From: Flavobacterium anhuiense | Lineage (GTDB): Bacteria; Bacteroidota; Bacteroidia; Flavobacteriales; Flavobacteriaceae | Assembly: GCF_004151235.1 (NCBI RefSeq) | Contig: NZ_JUIV01000002.1 | Span: 62,001-126,000, forward strand | Direction: 5' to 3' | DNA: 64,000 bases | In this document: piece by piece, positions 37,060 through 46,183 of the stretch | Position numbering within the stretch: the stretch's first letter is position 1 | Layout: every line of letters begins with the position of its first letter | The notes under the pieces: generated by a model | Databases searched by the model: none | The model's input: the letters and a program-made list of their open reading frames with translations, nothing else | What the model was told of the DNA's origin: nothing | Program-made: the position numbers and the translations under genes

Positions 37060-40000
37060 TATTTTTTCTTTAAAACAACTAAGGCATTTTCTTCAGAAAC
37101 CAAGTCAAAATCTTCAAATTGATTTCTTAAACGAGAACAATTCACTAAAATTACAGAAGTAACGTTCGAAATTACTTTCTCGATTTCATCTTCTTGACTT
37201 TCATCCGAAACCAAAAGAACATCATAATGATTTTCAAGTGCCGATTCTAGGTTCTCGAGATATAATATTTTTCTTTTTGTAACGATATAATTCGTTTTGG
37301 CAACTAGCAATTTTTCTTCATCATTTATAAAAGAAAATATTTTTCGTTGTGGTTCCTGCAAAGCTAGCAAAACATCCAATTGCCCGTAATCATTTCCTAA
37401 ATGCAGGATTTTTGATTTTGGCGCAATGTGTTTATTTAAATTATAATAGACTTCCAGATTCTGTTTCAAATCTTTTTTTACGCTATTTCCAATTTCGATT
37501 TCTTTATAATCGTAACTGTTAATGAGCATTGTTTTAAAATAATCTGGGCCTTCAAGTTCTTGTCTTATTTTGCGGTATTCAGATTTAAAGAAAGTACTGA
37601 TTTGCTTAGTTCTTTCGGTATAATTGGTTCCAAAAGAAAGATTTTCTGGTGTAATTCTTTCTAAGATGGTAACCGTCAATTTTCCGTGATGAATGACAAA
37701 ATCACCTTTTGGAATTAATTCTGACGCGCCATGAATTACAATAGGAATAATATCCAAATTAAATTCTTCAGCAAGGAAAAATGCACCTTTGTGGAATCTT
37801 TTTACAACATTGTTTTCTGATCTTGTTCCTTCCGGAAAAACCATCAAAGAATATCCTTCGTTGACTTTTTTACGCAAATGTTCCACTCCGCCTTCAAGAC
37901 CTTCAGAAACAGGATAAAAACCTGCTTTTCTCACAACGCCGCCAAAAATAGGAGAGTTGTAAACCCAGTCGCTCACCAAGAAAATGATTTTCGGACTTAG
38001 CATTCCGATTGCAAGAATATCCAGAAACGAAGAATGGTTGGCAATAATTACCGCTGGTTTTTCGAAAGTTTCATTGAAATTATTAACGACTTTTTTGCGA
38101 ATAAACGGATTTGAATACAAAACCGATTTCATGAATTTTGAAATCACATATCGGAAAGTTTTCATTTTTGATTTTTTGCTGAAAGGCAAAATCGGCATAA
38201 TCGTAAAACTGAAAATCGACATTACGATTCCGCCCAAACCATAATACGCAAATGAAATTACGCCATGAATGAAAGTTCGCAATTGAAATGGCGGATTTCC
38301 TTTTTTCGGACGATTGGATAAAAACAGTTTGAATAAAATCGGATAGAAAATAAAAGTAATGATCAGCGCAGCAAAAACTCCGATTAATGAAACCAGTGAA
38401 ATGGAAGTAAGTGCAGGATGTTTGGCAAAAATCATCGCGCCGATTCCTAAAATGGTTGTGATTACCGCCAGAATAATTGAGGTTCTATAAATGGCAATTT
38501 CGTTAACGCCATTAGTATATTCTTTTTGCAATGCACTGGTCATGAAAATACTAAAATCGACTCCATGACCAAAAATTAAGGTGCAGACAATCATACTGAA
38601 AATGTTCATCTGAATGCCAAAAATGCCCATAATTCCAGCCGTTACAATTCCCGTTAAAGCAATTGGAATACAGCTGATAATTACTAATTCGATTCTTCGG
38701 AAAAAGAAAAACAGAATTAAAATGACAGCAACAAAAGAATAATTTACCAGTGAATTAAAATCGGTTTTTAGATTGCTGAAAAATGTTTCGTTCATCTGCT
38801 GACGGTCAATTGCAATTACGTTTTCTTTTGCGGAGGCCAATTTTACAAAAGCATCTCGCTGTTCTGGCGATACTTTTACTAAAGTTGAAATGGTATAAAA
38901 GCCATTTTTTTGGGTTACAAATTCTTGTAATTGAAGTGCTTTAATTTTTAAAAATTCATCTGCCGAAACAGGCTTGAAGTCAAAATCTAAATGATCAAAA
39001 AATAAATTGTAAGTTGTGGGTTTAAAGCCAAGTTTTGAACCTTCAGCAATTAATTCTGATTGTATGAATTGTTTTTTTTGCGGAGTCCAAAACGAATTCC
39101 ACTTTTCAATTTTTTCGATTTGTTCTTTTTGAGCAAGCACAATTCCGCCAACAGAACTGAAATTTAAAATTCTCTCCTGATTTTTTTCTTTGGATAAATC
39201 GTCAAAAAGTTTGCTATTATGCTGCAAAGCTTCTTCAATAGTTTTTCCGTAAGAAGCAACATAAATCGTTTTGGAAGTTAAACTCGTACTTTCTTCCAAT
39301 TGTTTTTCGGCCGCTTTAATTTCTTTCGGAATAAAATTTAGCTGTGATAAATCGTTATTAAAACCAACATCATTATAAGTGAAACAGCAAATTATGGTAA
39401 TGATAACACAAAGTGCGATTAAGATTTTATTATTGTGAAAAGAAAAATGAGCCATTTTATCGATCACATTCTTTTTATGATCTGCAGGATTTTCTTTTGG
39501 TTTGTATAAATGCGGAACAATTAAAAGCGAGAAAACAGCAGAAGCCATAACGATAACGGCGGCAAAAATTCCGAGATCATTTAGCGCATCCGATTTTACA
39601 AAAAGCAGACACAAAAACGCAACAGCAGTAGTAGAACTACTCATAATGACAGGCATTGTAATGTCTTTGTACAAAGTTTTTACATCGCTGTTATGTTTGT
39701 AATGTGTGAGAATATGAATGGAATAATCAATCGTAATTCCGAGTAAAATAGAACCGATTCCTAATGAAATTGCTGAGATTTGTTCTCTAACGAAGTATAG
39801 GAACGCAACCGCAAACAAACCTCCAAAAACTGTCGGCAAAAATATAATCAGCGGAATTAACAGTTTTCGATAAAATAAAATTAGGATTAGCATTAAGGTA
39901 AACATCGCAATTGAAGTCGTGAGAATAATATCTCCCTTAATTTGTTTAGCATTGGCAACGGCAATTAAAGCGGAACCAAAATAACTGACAGAAGTTTTTC

Positions 40001-40733
40001 CTTTAAACTGTGTATTTAAATTTTCCTGAATTGATTTTAGTTTTTCAGCAAAAATGGTATTCTTTTCTGTCTCGCTAGATGGAATATTGGAAGTGATAAA
40101 AAGCAATAATTTCTTTTTATCCTTTGTCATTACAAAACCATTTTCAAGCGTAAAATCGTCTCCAATATTTAATTGCTGTAATTTTTTTAAAGCGATAAAA
40201 GAAATCCCAAACGGATCTTGCAGAATAAAATCTTTGGTAATAAATCCAGACGGAGAAATAATCGATTTGTAATTTCCTTGAACGGTTTCTGCAATACTGT
40301 CTTTTTGGAGTTTCTTTTCGATAGCATCATAATCTTTGTCATCTAGAAAAAACGGCAAATTATTGTAAACAAAATCAATAGTTTCCTGAATGTTTTCTTC
40401 GTCAATTTTTCCTTGAATTCCCGTTATGTATGGTTTGCAGGATTTGGAAACGCTGTCAGAAAACGCAGTTGCCATTTCTTTTAGATCTTCTGTAGAACCA
40501 TTTTTATCCAAACTGAAAATTACGGTGGTTTTATCGGCAAAGTTTAATTGTTTTAAAACTTTGGCGGTAACATCGGTTTTATCATTTGTTGGAATAAGTT
40601 TGGTAATGTCTTCTTCAAACTTTAATCTTGAAGCGAAAAATCCAAAAAACAAAAGCATCAAAATAGCCAATAGCACCGAAAGAGATTTTCTTCGATTAAC
40701 AAACAAATGAATGGCGTAGAAATATTGATGCAT
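37059..40733 (-). CDS. Trifunctional MMPL transporter / PlsC acyltransferase / methyltransferase-like fusion
   Basis: A 1224-residue protein. Residues 1-800 form an RND/MMPL exporter with two six-helix blocks and two periplasmic domains. A PlsC/lysophospholipid acyltransferase domain follows (NHSSFLD near 895; FPEGTRS near 966). The end (about 1090-1224; HLGNDYGQLD near 1108) resembles a class I SAM methyltransferase but is short and may be degenerate. It could couple export of an acylated pigment to its final acyl transfer. First gene of a four-gene overlapping operon. Confidence 0.88.
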   Translation of the reverse strand: MHQYFYAIHLFVNRRKSLSVLLAILMLLFFGFFASRLKFEEDITKLIPTNDKTDVTAKVLKQLNFADKTTVIFSLDKNGSTEDLKEMATAFSDSVSKSCKPYITGIQGKIDEENIQETIDFVYNNLPFFLDDKDYDAIEKKLQKDSIAETVQGNYKSIISPSGFITKDFILQDPFGISFIALKKLQQLNIGDDFTLENGFVMTKDKKKLLLFITSNIPSSETEKNTIFAEKLKSIQENLNTQFKGKTSVSYFGSALIAVANAKQIKGDIILTTSIAMFTLMLILILFYRKLLIPLIIFLPTVFGGLFAVAFLYFVREQISAISLGIGSILLGITIDYSIHILTHYKHNSDVKTLYKDITMPVIMSSSTTAVAFLCLLFVKSDALNDLGIFAAVIVMASAVFSLLIVPHLYKPKENPADHKKNVIDKMAHFSFHNNKILIALCVIITIICCFTYNDVGFNNDLSQLNFIPKEIKAAEKQLEESTSLTSKTIYVASYGKTIEEALQHNSKLFDDLSKEKNQERILNFSSVGGIVLAQKEQIEKIEKWNSFWTPQKKQFIQSELIAEGSKLGFKPTTYNLFFDHLDFDFKPVSADEFLKIKALQLQEFVTQKNGFYTISTLVKVSPEQRDAFVKLASAKENVIAIDRQQMNETFFSNLKTDFNSLVNYSFVAVILILFFFFRRIELVIISCIPIALTGIVTAGIMGIFGIQMNIFSMIVCTLIFGHGVDFSIFMTSALQKEYTNGVNEIAIYRTSIILAVITTILGIGAMIFAKHPALTSISLVSLIGVFAALIITFIFYPILFKLFLSNRPKKGNPPFQLRTFIHGVISFAYYGLGGIVMSIFSFTIMPILPFSKKSKMKTFRYVISKFMKSVLYSNPFIRKKVVNNFNETFEKPAVIIANHSSFLDILAIGMLSPKIIFLVSDWVYNSPIFGGVVRKAGFYPVSEGLEGGVEHLRKKVNEGYSLMVFPEGTRSENNVVKRFHKGAFFLAEEFNLDIIPIVIHGASELIPKGDFVIHHGKLTVTILERITPENLSFGTNYTERTKQISTFFKSEYRKIRQELEGPDYFKTMLINSYDYKEIEIGNSVKKDLKQNLEVYYNLNKHIAPKSKILHLGNDYGQLDVLLALQEPQRKIFSFINDEEKLLVAKTNYIVTKRKILYLENLESALENHYDVLLVSDESQEDEIEKVISNVTSVILVNCSRLRNQFEDFDLVSEENALVVLKKK

Positions 40734-40756
40734 GATTATCGCTTAAGTTTTTTAAG

Positions 40757-40809
40757 CCACGAATTTCACGAATTTTCACGAATTAATTTGTGCTAATTTG
40801 TGAAATTCG
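40757..40809. repeat. Hairpin of GCCACGAATTTCACGAATT type
   Basis: CGAATTTCACGAATT (40760-40774) and AATTTGTGAAATTCG (40795-40809) pair with one mismatch. The same words occur at 51569-51597 and, with G-to-A changes, at 61051-61107. It lies in the gap between the GT2 and MMPL genes. Confidence 0.75.
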
Positions 40810-40822
40810 AAGGAAACATAGC

Positions 40823-41998
40823 TTAAATATTTGTTTTGTTTTTAGAACTAAAAGCCGTTAAAAGCAAATAACTTATAAAGCCAACTGATAGTGCTGAAAC
40901 GGTTGCTAAAATAAGACTTCCTACGATATATTGTGTAGCATTTTTTTGAATATCGTCAAGAGTTATTGAACTGTCTAAAACCAGTGGCGTTTCGCTGCTG
41001 ACAAAAACACTCCCAACTTGAAGCGAAGCATAAATAATAAACGGTATAAAAGGCGGAAAACTTACGTTTGAAGTAAGATAGGCAATGACTTTGTTGAGTC
41101 TGAATAAGGCAGCAAACGTAAAAAGCAATACGGTTTGGAAGCCCCAGAAAGGCGAAAGTCCGATAAAAATACCAAGCGCAATTGCGGCCGATTTTTTAAA
41201 ATTAGAATCATTGCTTTCTAAAATATCTTCTAGAAAGAATTTCTTAAAACCTTTTTTTTTTGCTCTTCTAAAAAAATCTCTCGGCTTTATGTACAGCAAA
41301 GCATTGGTTACCAAAACGGTATTTAAAATACTAATTCGGGTAAAATCTTGAAACGGACGGAAATGTGAAACTCTTTCAGCAGGATCATACAAAACTTGAA
41401 TAGGAATATTTTTAACCACAATTCCTTTCCAAGCAGCGCGCACAATAACTTCAATTTCAAATTCAAATTTATTGGTATAAAAACGTTTTGGCAACAGTCG
41501 AAGCGGATATAATCTAAATCCAGACTGTGTATCGTCTAGCTTGATTCCAGTTTCAAACTTGAACCAAAAGTTAGAAAACTTGTTTCCAAAACTGCTTTTC
41601 TTTGGCACATTTTCCTGCGTCATATTGCGGCTTCCAATCAAAAGCGCGTTGGGTTCTTTCTGAATTTCTTCAATGAAAATAGGAATATCAGTTGCAAAAT
41701 GCTGTCCGTCAGAATCGATTGTGATGGCGTATTCAAATTCCAGTTCCAATGCTTTTCTAAATCCGTTTCTCAGCGCTCGTCCTTTTCCTAGATTTTTAGG
41801 ATGATGAATTTGAGTCAGCTGTGAATATGATTTTAAAATTTCGCTTGTAGAATCGGTAGAACCGTCATTGACAATAATAATATTTGTGGTGAAATCTAAA
41901 ATAGAATCCAGTACTTTTTTCAGCGTTTTTTGATTATTGTACGTAGGCACAATAACGCAAAAGTGAATCGAACTAAGTAATTCCTGCTGTGATTTCAT
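40823..41998 (-). CDS. Glycosyltransferase family 2 with C-terminal DUF2062 domain
   Basis: A 391-residue protein. The N-terminal GT-A domain has VNDGSTDS (43-50) and the DSDGQH metal/nucleotide site (95-100), in the style of dolichyl-phosphate mannose synthase-like enzymes. The C-terminal 130 residues carry a DUF2062 membrane domain (LGIFIGLSPFWGFQT) with about three helices. Aryl polyene clusters often carry GT2 genes; here it may glycosylate a lipid carrier or the pigment. Confidence 0.88.
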   Translation of the reverse strand: MKSQQELLSSIHFCVIVPTYNNQKTLKKVLDSILDFTTNIIIVNDGSTDSTSEILKSYSQLTQIHHPKNLGKGRALRNGFRKALELEFEYAITIDSDGQHFATDIPIFIEEIQKEPNALLIGSRNMTQENVPKKSSFGNKFSNFWFKFETGIKLDDTQSGFRLYPLRLLPKRFYTNKFEFEIEVIVRAAWKGIVVKNIPIQVLYDPAERVSHFRPFQDFTRISILNTVLVTNALLYIKPRDFFRRAKKKGFKKFFLEDILESNDSNFKKSAAIALGIFIGLSPFWGFQTVLLFTFAALFRLNKVIAYLTSNVSFPPFIPFIIYASLQVGSVFVSSETPLVLDSSITLDDIQKNATQYIVGSLILATVSALSVGFISYLLLTAFSSKNKTNI

Positions 41999-42014
41999 GT
42001 GGTATTTTTTGAGC

Positions 42015-42500
42015 TTACTTTACAAATTGCTTCTCTTTTTCAGAGAAACTTTCAGATTGTAAAACAAAGTCTTTAAGATAATCTTTCAAAGCGGCACCTT
42101 GTGATGCATAATACGTTGTGATGAATTTTTTATCTTCTTTGATATTTTTCTTATAACCCGTAATAGCAGGAACATCTTGCTGAACGCTTAATCGGATCAT
42201 TCGCATTTCAATATTGCTTGGATCACTTTTTATCGTTGCTTCAAGCAATTTTGCACCTTCTTTAAAACGGTCCATTTTTTGCCTTAATTTCTTTTCAAAT
42301 TTAGAATCTACTAAAATTGAAGCTGCTTTGTAAGCCACTAAAATTTTATCATCGTTATTTGAAACTCCAGAAAGTTTTGCGACAAAATCTTTGGCATTGC
42401 TTTCTGATTTTGCTACATCAGCATACATTTTGCGGATAGAAGCCAAATCTGGCGTTCCAGCAAAACTAACCCATAAAAGTAATGTCAATAATAGTTTCAT
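42015..42500 (-). CDS. Secreted hypothetical protein of the pigment cluster
   Basis: I do not recognise this 161-residue protein. It has a short signal peptide (about residues 1-15) followed by a charged, helical domain with no cysteines or catalytic motif. It is two bases from the dehydratase-like gene and 16 from GT2, clearly part of the operon. Confidence 0.75.
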   Translation of the reverse strand: MKLLLTLLLWVSFAGTPDLASIRKMYADVAKSESNAKDFVAKLSGVSNNDDKILVAYKAASILVDSKFEKKLRQKMDRFKEGAKLLEATIKSDPSNIEMRMIRLSVQQDVPAITGYKKNIKEDKKFITTYYASQGAALKDYLKDFVLQSESFSEKEKQFVK

Positions 42501-42502
42501 AA

Positions 42503-42874
42503 TTATATTTTTTTGTACACATTACTCAATTTAAGAGCAGTTGTGTCGTTAAAGTAAGTCGTGTTTTTCACTTTTACCAAACCGTCTTCAGTTGCTGTAA
42601 CATCAAGTTCCAATCGCAGTTCCGGAGTAACCTCTGGATTTATCAGCGCCATGAATTTTACATTTGCCAAAGACTGAATCATCAATGAACTTTTTGTAAT
42701 AGATTCTGTAAGTTCCTTGATAATCTGAATCATACAAACACCAGGCATAATAGGATTTCCAGGGAAATGCCCTTTAAAAACCTCATGTTTTTCATTGACT
42801 AAAATGGTAACAATATATTTTGAATCAGATACTTTTTCTTCTGATAGTATTTTATAAAAATCTTGTAAAATCAT
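42503..42874 (-). CDS. FabZ-like hotdog dehydratase
   Basis: A 123-residue hotdog protein with KGHFPGNPIMPGV (residues 34-46), the active-site loop of 3-hydroxyacyl-ACP dehydratases; the catalytic His would be His36. The position of the usual catalytic Glu is Gln50 by my by-eye alignment, so activity may be altered. It likely dehydrates hydroxyacyl intermediates of the polyene or dialkylresorcinol chains, or acts as a partner subunit. Confidence 0.85.
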   Translation of the reverse strand: MILQDFYKILSEEKVSDSKYIVTILVNEKHEVFKGHFPGNPIMPGVCMIQIIKELTESITKSSLMIQSLANVKFMALINPEVTPELRLELDVTATEDGLVKVKNTTYFNDTTALKLSNVYKKI

Positions 42875-42879
42875 ATTTT

Positions 42880-43491
42880 TTATTTTCCAAATGTATAGGA
42901 AACTCCCAACTGAAAATTAATATTTGTGTTATAATCTCCAAATAAATAATAATTATTGGAGTCATTTTGATAATAATCGCTGCTTAAAACATCAAGCAGC
43001 CCTTTTTTTAATCGAGCTTCAAATGTTAATCCAGAAGGTAGAGCATAAGCAACACCTAAAACCAAACCAAGATCATTTTGTGCTTTTCTAACCGCAAGAT
43101 TATCATTTAATAAAATATCTAAAGTTGGTCCCGCTTGAAACTGAATTCCTTGTGGCAGAGTAAATTTATTGATTACAGAAAGTGACAAATAATTGATATC
43201 CAAATCCAAATATTCTACCTTATTGGTTTGACTAGCTTCGTCATAATAATTTCGCGCAACATTATTAGAACCTTGTCTGCTATAATTAATTTCTGGTTGC
43301 AGCGAGTAAATTTTTGTAATCTTAATATCAGTAAAACCGCCAGCATAAAAATCAGTTTTATAATCGGCGTGCATTTCAGAAATGGTCGAAAAACTAAATC
43401 CTGCTCTTAAACCAGGTTTCGCCGTTACCTGAGCCTGAATATTTAAAACCGTAAAAAAAACAGCAAAAAAGAAGAATATTCTTTTGTTCAT
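42880..43491 (-). CDS. Outer-membrane beta-barrel protein (paralog 1)
   Basis: A 203-residue porin-like protein with a signal peptide (about residues 1-20), alternating beta strands and a C-terminal aromatic ending (FQLGVSYTFGK). It is a paralog of the next gene: both share YSRQGS/D, the LLAGPSLDL-like segment and LPNGLTFEARFKQG-like segment. Probably a small outer-membrane barrel involved in pigment placement or simply structural. Confidence 0.85.
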   Translation of the reverse strand: MNKRIFFFFAVFFTVLNIQAQVTAKPGLRAGFSFSTISEMHADYKTDFYAGGFTDIKITKIYSLQPEINYSRQGSNNVARNYYDEASQTNKVEYLDLDINYLSLSVINKFTLPQGIQFQAGPTLDILLNDNLAVRKAQNDLGLVLGVAYALPSGLTFEARLKKGLLDVLSSDYYQNDSNNYYLFGDYNTNINFQLGVSYTFGK

Positions 43492-43493
43492 TT

Positions 43494-44081
43494 TTATTTT
43501 GTTTTAAACGTATAACTAATACCAAGCTGGAAAACCTGATTTAAAATTACTTGATCATAATAATAACCATCGTCGATTCCATCGTAACCATAAATATCAA
43601 TTAACCCTTGTTTGAATCGAGCTTCAAAAGTTAAGCCATTTGGCAAAGTATAACCAACACCTCCAACAAATGAAAGATCGTAATCTTCAGGTTTAGTGTT
43701 TATATAGTTATCACTAACTTTTAAATCTAAAGATGGCCCTGCTAACAGATGAAAACCGCCACCGTTAAAGTTAAATTTTGCAACCGCTCCAAGTGTTATA
43801 TAATTCAACTCATACTTTTCAGAATAATAACGACCATTTTCAAAGTATCTTCCTTCATCACCTTGTCTTGAATAATTTAATTCTGGCTGAACCGAAAAAA
43901 ATCTATTGAATTTAATATTTACCAATCCACCAACGTAAAAATCAGTTTTAGAACTGTTATCATCAATATTGCTTAGTGTTGATATATTCAAACCGCCTCT
44001 AAGTCCAGGGCTAACTTTTACCTGCGCTTCTGCCTGGATTCCGATTAATAAAACAAATGCAAGTACAACAAAATTTCTCAT
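43494..44081 (-). CDS. Outer-membrane beta-barrel protein (paralog 2)
   Basis: A 195-residue tandem paralog of the protein at 42880-43491, three bases upstream of it. Signal peptide (cleavage near residue 19), beta strands with KTDFYVGG and PSLDLKVSDNY, and a final FQLGISYTFKTK. The pair is probably the result of local duplication. Confidence 0.85.
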   Translation of the reverse strand: MRNFVVLAFVLLIGIQAEAQVKVSPGLRGGLNISTLSNIDDNSSKTDFYVGGLVNIKFNRFFSVQPELNYSRQGDEGRYFENGRYYSEKYELNYITLGAVAKFNFNGGGFHLLAGPSLDLKVSDNYINTKPEDYDLSFVGGVGYTLPNGLTFEARFKQGLIDIYGYDGIDDGYYYDQVILNQVFQLGISYTFKTK

Positions 44082-44118
44082 TTTTAATTGATTTAAAGTT
44101 TATGGTTTGTTTAATTTT

Positions 44119-44754
44119 CTATTCTGATTTGAAATAATTCAGCTCAATTTTCAGTTTAATATTCTGATGAATTATCTGAATCTTCTCAGCAAAAATATTG
44201 TTTTCTGAATTGAAAAGCAGTGTAAATTTTTCTTTTGTTTTAGAAGCATGAACGATCTTTTCTAATTTCTGATCTTTTTTGGAGATAAAAATATAATTGT
44301 CCCGTTTTCCATCTGCCGATTTGTAAATGTCATTTGAAGAGTTTTCAAATTGTTCCTGAATCGGATATTCTTTCTTTAAAAGCAGTCTAAAATCTTCTTT
44401 TAAAGTATTGATTAATATTTTTCTATCTAATTCAGAAACAATAGAATTGACTTTAAAATCGGTTTCTGAAATTTCAAAATCCATCAATTTGTTTCCGAAT
44501 TCGGTTGTAAAAACAATTCGGTGTGTCGTGTCGTTTATTTTCTTGGCAATAAAAATTCCAGACAATTCATTTCCGTAAACAGTTATGTTTGTTTTATAAA
44601 CATAATCGGTTTTTGAATCTGTGAAATACGGAACCGTATAAGAGGTTTTATCTAATTTTTTAGGCGTATAATTTTTTGTGACCGAGCCGCAAGAAATTAA
44701 AACAATTGCCAGAAAGCAATTAATTAGTAAAAACTGAATCGTCGATTTTTGCAT
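44119..44754 (-). CDS. Lipoprotein of the pigment cluster
   Basis: A 211-residue lipoprotein: hydrophobic signal and lipobox ending in Cys22 (VLISC). The mature part is mainly beta and carries no motif that I recognise. Its start overlaps the end of the LolA-like gene by 35 bases. In aryl polyene clusters a small lipoprotein is often paired with a LolA-like carrier, so it may be the LolB-like acceptor (inference). Confidence 0.78.
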   Translation of the reverse strand: MQKSTIQFLLINCFLAIVLISCGSVTKNYTPKKLDKTSYTVPYFTDSKTDYVYKTNITVYGNELSGIFIAKKINDTTHRIVFTTEFGNKLMDFEISETDFKVNSIVSELDRKILINTLKEDFRLLLKKEYPIQEQFENSSNDIYKSADGKRDNYIFISKKDQKLEKIVHASKTKEKFTLLFNSENNIFAEKIQIIHQNIKLKIELNYFKSE

Positions 44755-45346
44755 TGATCACTTTATTTTTAAGTACAATTCGGGTATAATCTTCAGATGA
44801 TTCTAACAGTTTTACCTGAACAACAGTTGCTTCTTCTTTGTCAAAAGTCAATTCGATTTGTTTGATGTATTTTTTTAGCGTCGCATCTTTCGGAATGAAT
44901 TTCGCCAGATTCTGACCTTTCAATTTAAAATACGAAATCGTAAATTCTTTGTCATCAAACATATTTCCGCTTACGCTTCCCACAATTAATTTATTGATTC
45001 GAGCGAAGATTTTACTGTTTCCAATATCAACTGCGCTTTTCTTTCCTTCGTCGTTAATCAGGATTTTTCCGTTTTTGAAAGTAATGCTGTAATTGTACGG
45101 TTTCTTATATTGCCATTGAAGTAAAGCAGGCTCTTTAAAAACCATTTTTCCTGAAGTTTCAATGTCTTTTGATAAAAAATCTAAATGCTTGTACTGAACA
45201 AAATCGGTAGTTAAAGTTTTGATTTTTTTAGCCACAACATTTACATCTTGCTTAAAAGACGCAATTTCAGCATCGGTCATTTTTTGTTCCTGAGCGAACA
45301 AATTGCCTGAAATAAATAAAATTAGTATAGCTATCTGAGTTTTCAT
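44720..45346 (-). CDS. LolA-like periplasmic carrier
   Basis: A 208-residue exported protein (signal peptide to about residue 18) with the LolA-like half-barrel pattern: KTLTTDFVQYKHLDFLSKDIE, GKMVFKEPALLQWQY, then LLINDEG-like segments. Aryl polyene clusters regularly carry such a carrier, which probably shuttles the lipid pigment across the periplasm to the outer membrane. Confidence 0.87.
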   Translation of the reverse strand: MKTQIAILILFISGNLFAQEQKMTDAEIASFKQDVNVVAKKIKTLTTDFVQYKHLDFLSKDIETSGKMVFKEPALLQWQYKKPYNYSITFKNGKILINDEGKKSAVDIGNSKIFARINKLIVGSVSGNMFDDKEFTISYFKLKGQNLAKFIPKDATLKKYIKQIELTFDKEEATVVQVKLLESSEDYTRIVLKNKVINAKIDDSVFTN

Positions 45347-45406
45347 ATTTTAATAAAATCCGTTTTTATCCGCATCTTCGCGCAAGCGAATCTGTTTTAT
45401 CCGCGT

Positions 45407-46183
45407 TCAATTTTCATAAGCTTTAAGATTCAAAAGTTCTTCAATAGAAACGACTTGATAATTATTTTTTTGTAAAAATTGCAAAAACTGTTCCAAGACT
45501 AAAACAGAATGTTTTCCCGTATCATGCAAAAGTACAATTCCGCCGGGACAAATATGTTTAATTAACCGATTGAAAATTAATTCCTGATCTTTTGTTCCTC
45601 CGTCAAGAGAACGGATATTCCAGCCAATTGTTTTATGTCCGGTTACTTTTAAAGCTCTTCTGATGGAAGGAGTTGTAACTCCATAAGGCGGACGAAAAAA
45701 GTTTATTTTTCTAGAAGTGAATTTTTCTAGAAGCGTGTCTGTTTTCTGAATTTCTTCGGTTATTTTTTTAGCATTATAAAAATCAAAAAATTTAGAATGA
45801 GAATAGGAATGATTTCCAATTAAGTGCCCTTCATCAATCACTTTTTGGAGAATTTCAGGATGCGTTTCGATGTTTTTCCCAATACAGAAAAAGGTTGCTT
45901 TGGCGTTGTATTTTTTCAGAAGTTCTAAAACTTCCAAAGTATAAATGCTCGGACCGTCATCAAAAGTTAAGGCGATTTTTTTTTCTGTTTCTAAAGGATT
46001 ACTGCAAAATGCTTTTACATGATAATTAGAAGAAATTCTAGCAGAACCAAAAGCATTTATTCCAATCCAAAGTAGAATTACAACAACAAACCACAGAAAA
46101 TGAATTGCGTTATACAGATTCAGAAGAAACAATAAAAGCAATAAAAAGATAAAAAACAGCGATATGTTTTTATGCGTTATCAT
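45407..46183 (-). CDS. Membrane-anchored polysaccharide deacetylase
   Basis: A 258-residue carbohydrate esterase 4 (NodB) protein with two N-terminal membrane helices (about residues 7-46). Catalytic residues are visible: D75-D76 in LTFDDGP and the metal histidines H125 and H129 in NHSYSH. It could deacylate a glycolipid or a pigment intermediate. The ATG overlaps the stop of the upstream chain-length-factor-like gene by four bases. Confidence 0.87.
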   Translation of the reverse strand: MITHKNISLFFIFLLLLLFLLNLYNAIHFLWFVVVILLWIGINAFGSARISSNYHVKAFCSNPLETEKKIALTFDDGPSIYTLEVLELLKKYNAKATFFCIGKNIETHPEILQKVIDEGHLIGNHSYSHSKFFDFYNAKKITEEIQKTDTLLEKFTSRKINFFRPPYGVTTPSIRRALKVTGHKTIGWNIRSLDGGTKDQELIFNRLIKHICPGGIVLLHDTGKHSVLVLEQFLQFLQKNNYQVVSIEELLNLKAYEN

